Shown in pieces: positions 18,841 to 27,852 of a stretch of 64,000 nucleotides of DNA. The translations under genes were made by a program, and so were the position numbers. The notes beneath the pieces were generated by a model. It was not told where the DNA came from and did no database searches. It worked only from the letters and a program-made list of their open reading frames with translations. The DNA comes from an uncultured Prevotellaceae bacterium (GTDB lineage Bacteria > Bacteroidota > Bacteroidia > Bacteroidales > Bacteroidaceae): contig CAMHUI010000006.1 in NCBI GenBank assembly GCA_946188345.1, positions 1 to 64,000 of the forward strand, given 5' to 3'. The number at the start of each line of letters is the position of its first letter. Position 1 is the stretch's first letter.

Positions 18841-20163
18841 ATGAGAAAGAATGTATTGGCTGCAGCAATGCTCATCAGCGGAGCCGCTTACGCCCAGCAG
18901 CGGCCCAACGTCATCATCATCTATACCGATGACCACGGCACCCTCGATGCCAACTGCTATGGTGCCACCGACCTCTATACGCCCAACATCGACTCGCTGG
19001 CGGCCCATGGCGTCAGCTTCAGCCGTTTCTATGGAGCACCCGTCAGCTCGGCTTCACGGGCCTGTCTACTGACGGGCCAGTATGCCAAGCGTGCCGGCGT
19101 GACGGGAAATGCCGGATGGACTGGCATCCCCGTAGGCAAGGAGACGATGGCCGACCGTATGCGCGCCAACGGCTATCAGACCGCCTGCATCGGCAAGTGG
19201 CACCTCGGCTCATGGAACGAATACCGGCCCACACAGCGGGGTTTCGACTACTTCTGGGGCTTCCTCGGAGGATGCGTCGACAGCTATTCGCATTACTACT
19301 ACTGGTGGGGACCCAACGTCCACGACCTCTACCGCAACAACACCGAGATATGGCAGCCAGGGAAGTTCTTCACCGAAGGCATGGTGGAGGAGGCACGCAA
19401 CTACATCGCCAACCGCGACAAGACGCGGCCCTTCCTGCTCTACTGGGCGGTGAACATCCCCCACTATCCCCTGCAACCCAAGCAGAAGTGGATTGACTAC
19501 TACGCCAAGCTGCCCAATCCGAGACGGATGTATGCCGCCTTCCTGTCGACCTTCGACGAATACCTCGGCGAGTTCCGCACGTTCCTCCATGCACAAGGCT
19601 TAGACCAGAACACCATCATCATCTTCCAGGCCGACAACGGCCACAGCACCGAGGTCAGAGGCATGGGCGGTGGCGGCTGGTGCGGTGACTATCGGGGCGG
19701 AAAGTTCTCACTCTTCGAAGGGGGCATCCGCGTGCCGTGCATCGTCTCATGGCCGGGACACTTACCCGAAGGTGAATGGAGAGACCAGACGGCCATGTGT
19801 ATCGACTGGCTGCCGACATTGGCGGAGCTGTGCCAGTTCAGCATCGACGACATGGAAATCGACGGTCACAGCATCGTTCCGCTCATCAACGACAAGAACG
19901 CACCGACACCCCACGACGTCCTGCACTTCGACTTTACCGACCAGGAGTGGGCTGTCATGCAGGGCGACTGGAAGCTGCTCAACAATGCCATCGACGTGAA
20001 GCCGAACGACAAGAACGAGACCATCGAGGGACTCTTCCTCTCGAACATTGCCCTCAACCCCTCTGAACAAACAGATTATCAGAAACAATATCCGGAAAAA
20101 GTGAAGGAGCTCCAAGCACTCAGAGAAGCCTTCGTCTCTTCACTGCCTGCCAAAAAGGAATAA
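18841..20163 (+). CDS. Sulfatase, serine-type (S1 / alkaline-phosphatase superfamily)
   Basis: 440 residues with a signal peptide ending AYAQ. The N-terminus has the metal-binding start NVIIIYTDDHGTL, and the activation motif is SSASRACLLTG (about residue 70), which fits the [CS]-x-[PA]-x-R rule. The residue converted to formylglycine is therefore Ser, as is common in anaerobes using the radical-SAM maturase anSME. GKWHLGS and QADNGH supply further active-site residues. It should remove sulfate esters from a glycan in the periplasm, and its 13-base spacing from the GH92 suggests the target glycan is sulfated, for example on mannose or GlcNAc. No maturase gene is in the window. Confidence 0.9.
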   Translation: MRKNVLAAAMLISGAAYAQQRPNVIIIYTDDHGTLDANCYGATDLYTPNIDSLAAHGVSFSRFYGAPVSSASRACLLTGQYAKRAGVTGNAGWTGIPVGKETMADRMRANGYQTACIGKWHLGSWNEYRPTQRGFDYFWGFLGGCVDSYSHYYYWWGPNVHDLYRNNTEIWQPGKFFTEGMVEEARNYIANRDKTRPFLLYWAVNIPHYPLQPKQKWIDYYAKLPNPRRMYAAFLSTFDEYLGEFRTFLHAQGLDQNTIIIFQADNGHSTEVRGMGGGGWCGDYRGGKFSLFEGGIRVPCIVSWPGHLPEGEWRDQTAMCIDWLPTLAELCQFSIDDMEIDGHSIVPLINDKNAPTPHDVLHFDFTDQEWAVMQGDWKLLNNAIDVKPNDKNETIEGLFLSNIALNPSEQTDYQKQYPEKVKELQALREAFVSSLPAKKE

Positions 20164-20642
20164 AAACCATACTTGTTGTTTGTACTTTTTGCAGCGCAGG
20201 GGGGCATCGATCATCATCCGTCAGTTGCTTTGGATCCTCCTGAAATGTGAGTTCTTTTTTGGCGGCACTCCCTAAATTAATATCAAATAGTTTTGCAGTC
20301 TGAAAATAAAATGGTATTTTTGCACACAGGATAGGACTCTATAAGAAAATGAAAAGAGTATGTGCTCCACATCTCTATCGCTCCAGACACATTCTCCAAG
20401 AAGAAGGTCGTGCTCTAAGGAGTAAAGGAGTAAAGGAGTGACTGCACATAGAGGGAAAAACTCCCAAACCTCTATGGAGTAAAGGGATAGCAGCGCAGAG
20501 GAAAAAACTCCTAAACTCCTAAACTCCTTAGAACAACAACAAATCTCTAAGGAGTAAAGGAGTGGCTACACACAGAGGGAAAAAAACTCCTAAACTCCCA
20601 AACTCCTTAGAACAATAACAAAAATATCCTTAGAAAAAAAGA
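20164..20642. other. Intergenic region with left half of hairpin-repeat array
   Basis: No gene seen. 20164-20413 is unremarkable AT-rich sequence; from 20414 on it is made of the hairpin repeats described in the entry for 20414-20623. Confidence 0.6.
20414..20623. repeat. Hairpin repeat array, left part (three units)
   Basis: Units of about 55-80 bases start near 20414, 20470 and 20544. A full unit reads: CTAAGGAGTAAAGGAGT arm, a spacer with CACAGAGG, an A-run, then ACTCCTAAACTCC and CAAACTCCTTAGAA, then an AACAAC/AATAAC tail. The left and right arms are complementary (CTAAGGAGT with ACTCCTTAG), so every unit can fold into a long hairpin. The array directly precedes the GxxExxY gene. Confidence 0.85.
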
Positions 20643-21029
20643 ATGGACAGGAACTACACATACCGCCTGCTGAAGTGCCTCTACGAGGTACACAGCCAAC
20701 TGGGTCCCGGCCTCCTGGAAAGCATCTACGAGGAAGCCGCCGCCAAGGAACTCACCGCCCAGGGCTTCCATGTGGAGCGCCAAGTGCCTGTGCCTGTATT
20801 CTACAAGGGCGAGCGCCTACAGGCTGACTTGCGCCTCGACCTCATCATCGACGACTGCATCATTCTCGAACTGAAGAGCGTCAGCGAATACAAGAAGCTC
20901 TTCGAGAAGCAACTCTACACCTACCTGGTGCTGAAGAACGTAGAAATGGGCTACGTCGTGAACTTCAACGAGGAGTCGTTACAGAACGGCATCCATGCCG
21001 TGTATAACTCCCGATACTCCCAGGTTTAA
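20643..21029 (+). CDS. GxxExxY protein, PD-(D/E)XK nuclease-fold
   Basis: 128 residues, the full length of the GxxExxY family (PDDEXK_3). The naming motif is GLLESIY (residues 23-29). A restriction-nuclease-like core follows: the Asp in RLDLII and the Glu-x-Lys in ILELKSV (about 75-79), then QLYTYL with the conserved Gln. There is no signal peptide, so it is cytoplasmic. The biological role of the family is not established. It lies alone within an array of hairpin repeats (20414-20623 and 21037-21440), with about 20 bases between repeat and ATG. The repeats occur on both sides in the same orientation, suggesting that gene and repeats move or act as one unit. Confidence 0.85.
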   Translation: MDRNYTYRLLKCLYEVHSQLGPGLLESIYEEAAAKELTAQGFHVERQVPVPVFYKGERLQADLRLDLIIDDCIILELKSVSEYKKLFEKQLYTYLVLKNVEMGYVVNFNEESLQNGIHAVYNSRYSQV

Positions 21030-21036
21030 TTTTTAT

Positions 21037-21440
21037 AGTCTAAGCAGTGAAGAAATGGCTGCACACAGAGGGAAAAAACTCCCAAACTCCCAAACTCCTT
21101 AGAACAATAATAAATCTCTATGGAGTAAGGAATTGCAGCGCACAGAGGAAAAAACTCCCAAACTCCTAAACTCCTTAGAACAATAACAAATCTCTATGGA
21201 GTAGGAGTAAAGGGATAGCAGCACAGAGGAAAAAAACTCCTAAACTCCCAAACTCCTTAGAACAATAACAATAACAATAACAACTCTCTATGGAGTAAAG
21301 GAGTAAAGGAGTGGCTGCACACAGAGGAAAAAAAACTCCTAAACTCCCAAACTCCTTAGAACAACAACAAATCACTAAGGAGTAAAGCAGTGAAGGAGTG
21401 GCTACGCACAGAGGAAAAAACTCCCAAACTCCCTTAGTGG
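21037..21440. repeat. Hairpin repeat array, right part (five units)
   Basis: Units begin near 21037, 21114, 21190, 21284 and 21371. Each has the CTAWGGAGTAAAGGAGT-type arm, the GCACACAGAGG spacer, and the ACTCCTAAACTCCCAAACTCCTTAGAA arm followed by AACAAYAAY. Unit lengths vary (about 70-95 bases) through added or lost GGAGTAAA and AATAAC steps, which looks like slippage or gene conversion. The array fills the space between the GxxExxY stop and the second GH92; no clear promoter for that GH92 was seen. Confidence 0.85.
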
Positions 21441-21514
21441 ATGGCCGTTCTTCATTCGTCTTAATCAAATATAGAAGTATTATCTCCTATCCTCTTACCC
21501 GAACGGGAAACAAT

Positions 21515-23668
21515 ATGAATATGAAGACTATGAAGAAAGCCATTCTCCTTACGTTGGCCTGCTCTCTGGCTGCCATCGCCAGTGCACAAGGCAACTATGC
21601 CGACCGAGTAAACACCCTCATCGGAACGAAGGGAGCCGGACTGACGTCGGGCTACCTCTACCCCGGTGCCACCTATCCGCATGGCATGGTGCAGTTCACA
21701 CCCTCCTACTTCTGCAAGCAGGCAGGCTTCGTCATCAACCAGAACAGCGGCGGCGGCTGCGAACACATGGGTAACTTCCCGACGTTCCCCTTGAAGGGAC
21801 AGCTGAAGGTGTCACCCGACAAGATCCGCAATGCCCGCATCACCGTCAGCGACGAGCAGGGCCATGCCGGCTTCTACGAGGCTAACGTGCAGGACGACAT
21901 CCATGCCGAGCTCACCGTGACACCCCGGACGGGCATGGCACGCTACACCTGGCCCGAGGGCGAGGACTTCGGAACGGTCATCATCGGCGGAGGCATCGCT
22001 GCCACACCCGTCAGCGACGCTGCTGTGGCCATCCACGGCAATGCCTGCGAGGGCTATGCCGACGGCGGCTACTTCTGCGGCATCCGCACACCGTACAAGG
22101 TCTATTTCTATGCCGAGTTCGACACACCCATCGTGGCCTCGGGAACCTGGAAGGGAACGGAGCTGCACCCCGATGCCACCTTCGCCGAAGGTCCCTGGTC
22201 GGGTGTCTACTTCACCTTCGACACGAAGACCCGCAAGACCGTTCAGTATAAGGTCGGCGTGTCGTATGTCTCCGTGGAGAATGCCAAGGCGAACCTCCGT
22301 GCCGAAAACGCCGGATGGGACTTTGCCGACATCCGCCAGAAGGCAGAGAGCCGCTGGAACGACTACCTCTCGCTCATCGAGGTGGAAGGCAACAACGAGA
22401 GCCGTCTCGAACAGTTCTATACGCACCTCTACCGCGTCTTCATCCATCCGAGCATCTCGAGCGATGTCAACGGCGAGTATATGGGTGCCGACTGGCAGGT
22501 GCACAAGACCAACGCCACGCAGTATACGATGTTCTCGAACTGGGACACCTACCGCACACAGATACAGCTGCTCTCTATCCTCGAACCCGATGTGGCCTCC
22601 GATATCGTGCTCTCCCATCAGGACTTCGCCCTGCAGTCGGGCGGCTCGTTCCCCCGATGGGTACTGGCGAATGTCGAGACGGGCATCATGCAGGGCGACC
22701 CCACCGCCATCCTCGTCAGCAACGCCTGGGCCTTCGGTGCCCGCAACTACGACCCGAAGCCGCTCTTCGAAATCATGAAGAAGGGGGCTGAGGTGCCGGG
22801 GGCTAAGTCGCAGAACGAGGAGACGCGGCCGCACCTGCGCCAGTATCTTGAGAAAGGATATATGAATGCCTCGATGCAGCTGGAGTATACGTCGGCCGAC
22901 TTCGCCATCGGACAGTATGCCCTTCATGCCGTGGGCGATGAGTTTGCGTCGTGGCGCTACTTCCACTTCGCCCGCTCGTGGAAGAACCTCTTCAACCCCG
23001 AGACCGGCTGGCTGCAGTCGCGCAACGCCGACGGCTCATGGAAACACCAGGGCGACGACTGGCGCGAGGCCACCTACAAGGACTACTTCTGGATGGTGCC
23101 CTATAACATCAAGGGTCTCATCGACATCATCGGCGGCCGCGAGGAGGCTGAACGCCGTCTCGACGAATACTTCCAACGACTCGATGCCGGCTACGGCGAC
23201 GAGTGGTTTGCCTCGGGCAACGAGCCGTCGTGGGGCATCCCCTGGGTGTATAACTGGACAGGCTCGCCGTGGAAGGCCCAACAGGTCATCAACCGCACCC
23301 TCAACGAACAGTATACCGACAAGATCAACGGACTGCCCGGCAACGACGACCTCGGCTCCATGGGAGCCTGGTACGTCTTCGCCACCATCGGCCTCTATCC
23401 CGAGATACCCGGCGTGGCCGGCTTCACGGTGAACACGCCCATCTTCCCGAAAGTCACCATCCACCTGCCCAAGCAGCGCACCATCACCATCACCGGCGGC
23501 TCGGAAAAAGACATCTACACCACCGGCCTGAAGCTGAACGGACAACCCGTCAACGGCACCTGGCTCGCGTGGGAAGACCTTCAGGACGGTGCCACCCTGC
23601 AGTTCAAGACGGCAGCCAAGCCCGACAAGAAGTGGGGCACGCAGGTCGTACCGCCTTCATATGAATGA
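21515..23668 (+). CDS. GH92 exo-alpha-mannosidase
   Basis: 717 residues from the ATG at 21515, chosen because the signal peptide (KKAILLTLACSL ... ASAQ) follows directly; in-frame ATGs at 21521 and 21530 are alternatives, and a start at 21398 would lie in repeat DNA. The N-terminal domain starts YADRVNTLIGTKGAG. The family acid region is present as WREATYKDYFWMVPYNI (about residue 515) and the base region as GNDDLGSMGAWYVFATIG (about 608). The acid motif departs from EGNAW, so its linkage or substrate may differ from the GH92 at 16536. It stands alone after the repeat array, without an obvious promoter. Confidence 0.92.
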   Translation: MNMKTMKKAILLTLACSLAAIASAQGNYADRVNTLIGTKGAGLTSGYLYPGATYPHGMVQFTPSYFCKQAGFVINQNSGGGCEHMGNFPTFPLKGQLKVSPDKIRNARITVSDEQGHAGFYEANVQDDIHAELTVTPRTGMARYTWPEGEDFGTVIIGGGIAATPVSDAAVAIHGNACEGYADGGYFCGIRTPYKVYFYAEFDTPIVASGTWKGTELHPDATFAEGPWSGVYFTFDTKTRKTVQYKVGVSYVSVENAKANLRAENAGWDFADIRQKAESRWNDYLSLIEVEGNNESRLEQFYTHLYRVFIHPSISSDVNGEYMGADWQVHKTNATQYTMFSNWDTYRTQIQLLSILEPDVASDIVLSHQDFALQSGGSFPRWVLANVETGIMQGDPTAILVSNAWAFGARNYDPKPLFEIMKKGAEVPGAKSQNEETRPHLRQYLEKGYMNASMQLEYTSADFAIGQYALHAVGDEFASWRYFHFARSWKNLFNPETGWLQSRNADGSWKHQGDDWREATYKDYFWMVPYNIKGLIDIIGGREEAERRLDEYFQRLDAGYGDEWFASGNEPSWGIPWVYNWTGSPWKAQQVINRTLNEQYTDKINGLPGNDDLGSMGAWYVFATIGLYPEIPGVAGFTVNTPIFPKVTIHLPKQRTITITGGSEKDIYTTGLKLNGQPVNGTWLAWEDLQDGATLQFKTAAKPDKKWGTQVVPPSYE

Positions 23669-23731
23669 CGCCCCATACTCCGACCTGCATTCTCTCCGAA
23701 GGCAAACCGGAAGTATCGGCAAATAACCGAA

Positions 23732-23871
23732 ACAACTCAGCATCCACGACAAATCTGTCCAAAACCATTCAAGTCTATAGTCCTTACTTGCTGTATCTAT
23801 ATAGACTTAAATGATTACTACCCCTGATGGGTACACTCCGACAGACTATTTACCATAGGGTGCTGAGTTGT
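23732..23871. repeat. Nested inverted repeats between GH92 and the Rhs island
   Basis: The outer arms ACAACTCAGCATCC (23732-23745) and GGGTGCTGAGTTGT (23858-23871) match over 14 bases with one mismatch. Inside lie AAGTCTATA ... TATAGACTT (23771-23808), TACCC ... GGGTA (23819-23833) and a small GACA ... TGTC (23748-23759). The whole could fold as a multi-branched stem-loop. It fills most of the 306-base gap at the left boundary of the Rhs island and may be a structured RNA, a terminator or a recombination end. Confidence 0.6.
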
Positions 23872-23943
23872 CTGTGTAGAAACAAACATTTGAAAAGTTT
23901 GTTAAATCAACGGCTGCATTAAGCACATTTCGAAAATAATCAT

Positions 23944-23951
23944 TAACTTTG
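23944..23951 (+). promoter_or_regulatory. -7 promoter box of the Rhs island operon
   Basis: TAACTTTG fits TAnnTTTG, 24 bases before the start codon at 23975. No clear -33 TTTG at the right distance and no TTGGTTCGAT boxes. Confidence 0.6.
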
Positions 23952-23974
23952 TCTTGCCTAATAAATAAAAACAC

Positions 23975-26788
23975 ATGTCAAGACAAATCGCCATAGCTTG
24001 GTTACTACTACTGCCATGTCATCTAATAGCCCAGTCACCCGGTGGAGTCCCAGGCGAAGAGTTGTGGTTTCGTAACACCACGTCAACTACGAACTGGCAT
24101 GACCTGTCAGGCGACAATAATACTTTGCGTCGTTGGACATCTCCAACGCACAGTGTTCCGTATAGTCAGCCTAATTCCAATGCATTCTACTTCAATTTCA
24201 ACCCTGTGCTGTCATTCCCTAAAGACGGATTCCCCGTCAATGTCGCCCTGCCCTTCACCCGCCTGCAGCAAGCCACTGTATTGGGGGTCTTTGCTCCGCG
24301 ACACCAAGAAGACAGCACTCAGACTTTTTTCTCTTCCTATCCCCAAATAGTAACCTCTTACCGTTCTTTCCAGCCCCATCATTCCGTGTGGGGTGAAGAT
24401 ACGGGTGTCACACTGACCATGTCCAACACGCAGGCCAATAGCTCTGCCTCATTGTTGCCCTCCTTTGAAGACCTTCTGTCTTCTGGTAACCGCTATCGCG
24501 GCTATATTCCAGAACTCATTGCATACCAACGTATTCTCAATCCCTTGGAGCGCCGTCAGGTAGAAACCTATCTTGCCCTACGCTATGGCATCACGCTTAA
24601 TGGCTCTTACTATGACAGCAATGGAAACTGCCTGTGGGACTACGCACTCAACACCGGCTATAACCACCGCATTACAGGTGCCATCAGCGACCGACAAAAT
24701 AACTTCTATCAGCCATTTTCCACCACCTCTCATGAGGCTGCATGCGATTCCGCCGAACACTATCGCTACAAATACTCCTACGACGGCAACGACCCCATCA
24801 ACCAGCCCTCCGCTGACCACCTGCTGATGATGGGGAAAGAATACAATACCCACATGGTCGACCATGACTATCTATTGTGGGGCGACAACGATGCATCAAC
24901 GGCAACATATCCGGAAATAAACGACCGGGGTGTGACTTGGAATGTGATGTACCGGAAGTGGAGAGTTGTCACCAATCTTGGCAATAATGGCAGTTCTCCG
25001 TCTTTTGCATGTGCTAATTTCAATGTAACAGACAAGGGATTTTTCTATGACATCAAGCAGACCTACTCCGGCTCGCCTGCCGTTTTTTATAAGACCTATT
25101 ATGATGTCGACGAGGCCTACATCGAGTTTTATTGTCCCCGTGTTCATCGAGATTTCCGCGTCGGCTTCTGTCCAGACAACCAGACCACATGCCAATACGG
25201 CTTTCATTTCGATTCAGAAGGTAATGTCTATGAAGTGTTGGGCGGTTCACAATACCACACTCCCTTTCTTACTAACATACGGGGAAACAAGATTGTCATC
25301 AAGCGTGTTGGCAGTAATTACTTTCTGCAGATTGACGGGACTGGCGTTTACACCACTTCTTTCTATCCCCCAGGAACGCAATATCGTGCCATCGTTGAAG
25401 TGCCGGCAGGAACCTCCACTTCATTGCTTTCGTTAGACAACCTTCGGATGAGCGGTTCTGAGGATGATGGCTGCCAGGCCGTCTTAAATTACGCCCTGCT
25501 GGCTGACAGCCAAGATTTTAAGAGGAATAGAAGCGGCCGGGTTTGTATGCTCGTCAATCCCTCTGGTGAGAGCGATTTCTCAGGAGGGAATATCCAGTAT
25601 ATCCCAAGTTCCGATTTCGACATCGCCCGCAGCAAGCTGTTCTTCCATAACATATTCTTCAATACGGAAGCCGACGGCCAAGCATCCTTTACCTTCGGCT
25701 GGAGTGAGTCCTTGGATGTGCGCTGCACACCGACAGAGGCAACCTGTAGCGGGACCTCCTCGCTCCCCAATGGTAAGATCAAGATGGAAGTGCTGGCAGG
25801 CTCACCAGCCTATTCCTATACAGTCTCTGCCGTTTCCGTGCCCGCCAACCCCTCCTATAGCGTCAGTGGGTCTTTTGTTGACGCTGTTAAGACCATCAGT
25901 GGTCTCTCTCCTGGCATCTATTCCATCACTGTCAGTCAGAGCGGCGGACAGAACCTCGTAACGAGTTCCTTAGCCAGTGAAGAAACTGTTTCCACCGCAA
26001 GCACAATCCATGCACCAGCCACCGTGTCGTGGGTCGTGGCCGATGAAGAATCCGTCTATGACATCTCATTCACATGCAATTCTGCAACCTATACATATAG
26101 CGTTGTAGGAAACGTCCTTACTGAGAAAAGAAACGGAACCATTATAGGAGTTCATTCCATCAGTAAAGGCGATGCCATGGCTTTCATTATGAATGAGTTG
26201 GAATTCCAGGCATTGCTCAACAACAATGTTCTCACCGAGGCTCCTGTCGCCAGCATGTCAAATTTCCAGGTCAACCTGAACAGGGGAAACTCCAAACTCT
26301 ATAATTTCTTGGTTTCAGAATTGAACAACCCATCCTCTCAGACCAGCCTCGTTGGTGGTGACGATGGTCTTTACACTGAAGAAGTTGCCCCGCTGACCTT
26401 CCATTGCATCGTCACCGTTGGCAGCGACTGTTCGGAATTCACCAACGGGGTGGAGTATGATTATGGCAACTCCAATGCCAAGAACCTATTAGCGCCCGAT
26501 GAAGTCCTCTGGTCTGATACCGATGGTATACAACCTCTGTCTGGCGACAGTCCGTTTGTCGTCAAGCGAAACGGCAACAGCCTCACCTATACTGCAGAAC
26601 TGAATACCGCAGGTCCTGCCCTGCTCCTTGTCTATACAGCCGGAGGTGCGTTGATACAGAAATATGACTTCGGATCTGGAGGTGGCGTTCGCACCTGCGA
26701 ATTCTCTTTGCCAAGAACTGGCGTGTTTGTTGTAAAAGCGCTGACCGAAGACAACGAATATACGTATAAGATAGGAGGATATCAATGA
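23975..26788 (+). CDS. Large secreted protein, DUF8202-like with beta-sandwich repeats
   Basis: 937 residues, with signal peptide 1-20 (CHLIAQ end). Residues about 30-300 include ELIAYQRILNPLERRQVETYLALRYGITL, a sequence style I associate with DUF8202 proteins of Bacteroidetes, which are often type IX substrates. The middle is rich in Ser, Thr, Asn and Gly beta-strand sequence; the end (GVFVVKALTEDNEYTYKIGGYQ) looks like a C-terminal sorting domain. It is the first gene of the Rhs island, and its stop overlaps the start of the Rhs-tip gene by four bases (ATGA), so the two are translated together. Possible roles are surface display or delivery of the following toxin, or adhesion. No enzyme motif was seen. 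Confidence 0.6.
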   Translation: MSRQIAIAWLLLLPCHLIAQSPGGVPGEELWFRNTTSTTNWHDLSGDNNTLRRWTSPTHSVPYSQPNSNAFYFNFNPVLSFPKDGFPVNVALPFTRLQQATVLGVFAPRHQEDSTQTFFSSYPQIVTSYRSFQPHHSVWGEDTGVTLTMSNTQANSSASLLPSFEDLLSSGNRYRGYIPELIAYQRILNPLERRQVETYLALRYGITLNGSYYDSNGNCLWDYALNTGYNHRITGAISDRQNNFYQPFSTTSHEAACDSAEHYRYKYSYDGNDPINQPSADHLLMMGKEYNTHMVDHDYLLWGDNDASTATYPEINDRGVTWNVMYRKWRVVTNLGNNGSSPSFACANFNVTDKGFFYDIKQTYSGSPAVFYKTYYDVDEAYIEFYCPRVHRDFRVGFCPDNQTTCQYGFHFDSEGNVYEVLGGSQYHTPFLTNIRGNKIVIKRVGSNYFLQIDGTGVYTTSFYPPGTQYRAIVEVPAGTSTSLLSLDNLRMSGSEDDGCQAVLNYALLADSQDFKRNRSGRVCMLVNPSGESDFSGGNIQYIPSSDFDIARSKLFFHNIFFNTEADGQASFTFGWSESLDVRCTPTEATCSGTSSLPNGKIKMEVLAGSPAYSYTVSAVSVPANPSYSVSGSFVDAVKTISGLSPGIYSITVSQSGGQNLVTSSLASEETVSTASTIHAPATVSWVVADEESVYDISFTCNSATYTYSVVGNVLTEKRNGTIIGVHSISKGDAMAFIMNELEFQALLNNNVLTEAPVASMSNFQVNLNRGNSKLYNFLVSELNNPSSQTSLVGGDDGLYTEEVAPLTFHCIVTVGSDCSEFTNGVEYDYGNSNAKNLLAPDEVLWSDTDGIQPLSGDSPFVVKRNGNSLTYTAELNTAGPALLLVYTAGGALIQKYDFGSGGGVRTCEFSLPRTGVFVVKALTEDNEYTYKIGGYQ

Positions 26789-27852
26789 TGAGAATAAAAA
26801 GTTATATGCGACTATTGTTTGGCATAACATGGTTGGGGCTTGCCCCTGCTCTCGCACAGCAGCCAAATGGTGGTACGGAAAAGTTGTTTTTCTACCACCA
26901 CGACCACCTCGGCAGCACCACCTATGTCACCGACGAGAATGGCGACGTAGTGCTGCACATAGAATATCTACCCTCAGGCGAGGTGTTTATCGAAGAGTGC
27001 GACACCACCAACGCCTATGCCACACCCTACAAGTTCAACGGCAAGGAACTGGACGAAGAGACGGGGCTGTACTACTACGGTGCCCGTTACCTGCATCCGA
27101 AGTATGGACTTTGGCTGAGTACAGACCCTTTAGAGGGAAAGTCTCCTGATGTGAGTAGCTATTGCTATACTATGGGGAATCCGATAAGGTTGATTGATCC
27201 TATTGGTACTGATACTTTAGATATAACATTTGCGAATGGTAAATGGTCGTATTCGACACCCATCATTGCGAAAGGTAATGACATATTCAGAATACATAAA
27301 GACAACAGGATCGGAATTGCCACATTTGAAGGTGGCAATAGCCTAAATCTGCTTAATTTATTTGTCGGCGATGATAAAAATTATACATTAGGTATTTATC
27401 ATATTTCAGGCTCCTCAGAAATCGGATCAACAGGTTTTTATGTTGCACCTGGTGGTAAGGCAAGTATAGTAGAAGAATCCAAACGGAGGATTCCCGATGG
27501 AACATATCCTATGACTACGCCAGAAGGATGGGAGCAATGGCGACAACCAGGGATTGGAGGAAGCGTAAAAGATAGAGGAATCCGATTCCATTTCGGTTAT
27601 CCACATCCACTTAATTGGACGGAAGGATGTTTTATTTTATCATCTGATTATTCGGTGGTTAATAACAACATCGAATATAATAAAGAAGAGTCTCGTTCTC
27701 AAGTAAGAGCTTTTGATTTTGCTCTTGGTGCATCAAAAGTATATGATTACAGAGTAAAAGGGAAGAAATATATGCGCATAGGTGCAAGTTTCTCTAATCC
27801 TATAAACAGAATAGTACATATTAAATCTTTAAAACAAAATTGGCAAAAATGA
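26785..27852 (+). CDS. Short secreted Rhs-core protein with DUF5675-like C-terminal domain
   Basis: 355 residues. A signal peptide (1-24, PALAQQ end) is joined to only the last part of an Rhs repeat: HHDHLGSTTYVTDENGD, YKFNGKELDEETGLYYYGAR and the core end GNPIRLIDPIG (about 140). It has none of the roughly 2000-residue cage of a normal Rhs protein. The variable C-terminal domain has RIPDGTYPMTTPEGW, GIRFHFGY (about 266) and NWTEGCFIL (about 280), the His-x-Gly ... Glu-Gly-Cys pattern of DUF5675 and reminiscent of L,D-transpeptidase Ser-His-Gly-Cys. A cell-wall target is an inference. It overlaps the next gene by ATGA. GC falls after the core, as usual for exchangeable toxin tips. Confidence 0.7.
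   Translation: MMRIKSYMRLLFGITWLGLAPALAQQPNGGTEKLFFYHHDHLGSTTYVTDENGDVVLHIEYLPSGEVFIEECDTTNAYATPYKFNGKELDEETGLYYYGARYLHPKYGLWLSTDPLEGKSPDVSSYCYTMGNPIRLIDPIGTDTLDITFANGKWSYSTPIIAKGNDIFRIHKDNRIGIATFEGGNSLNLLNLFVGDDKNYTLGIYHISGSSEIGSTGFYVAPGGKASIVEESKRRIPDGTYPMTTPEGWEQWRQPGIGGSVKDRGIRFHFGYPHPLNWTEGCFILSSDYSVVNNNIEYNKEESRSQVRAFDFALGASKVYDYRVKGKKYMRIGASFSNPINRIVHIKSLKQNWQK

Noticed and set aside
20414..21440. CRISPR array or retron
   Set aside because: Units are contiguous, with no unique spacers, no cas genes and no reverse transcriptase; the hairpin symmetry is of a different kind.
21175..21468. 97-codon frame through the hairpin repeats
   Set aside because: Its protein is a direct translation of the repeat units, with no start signal; the DNA repeat explains it.
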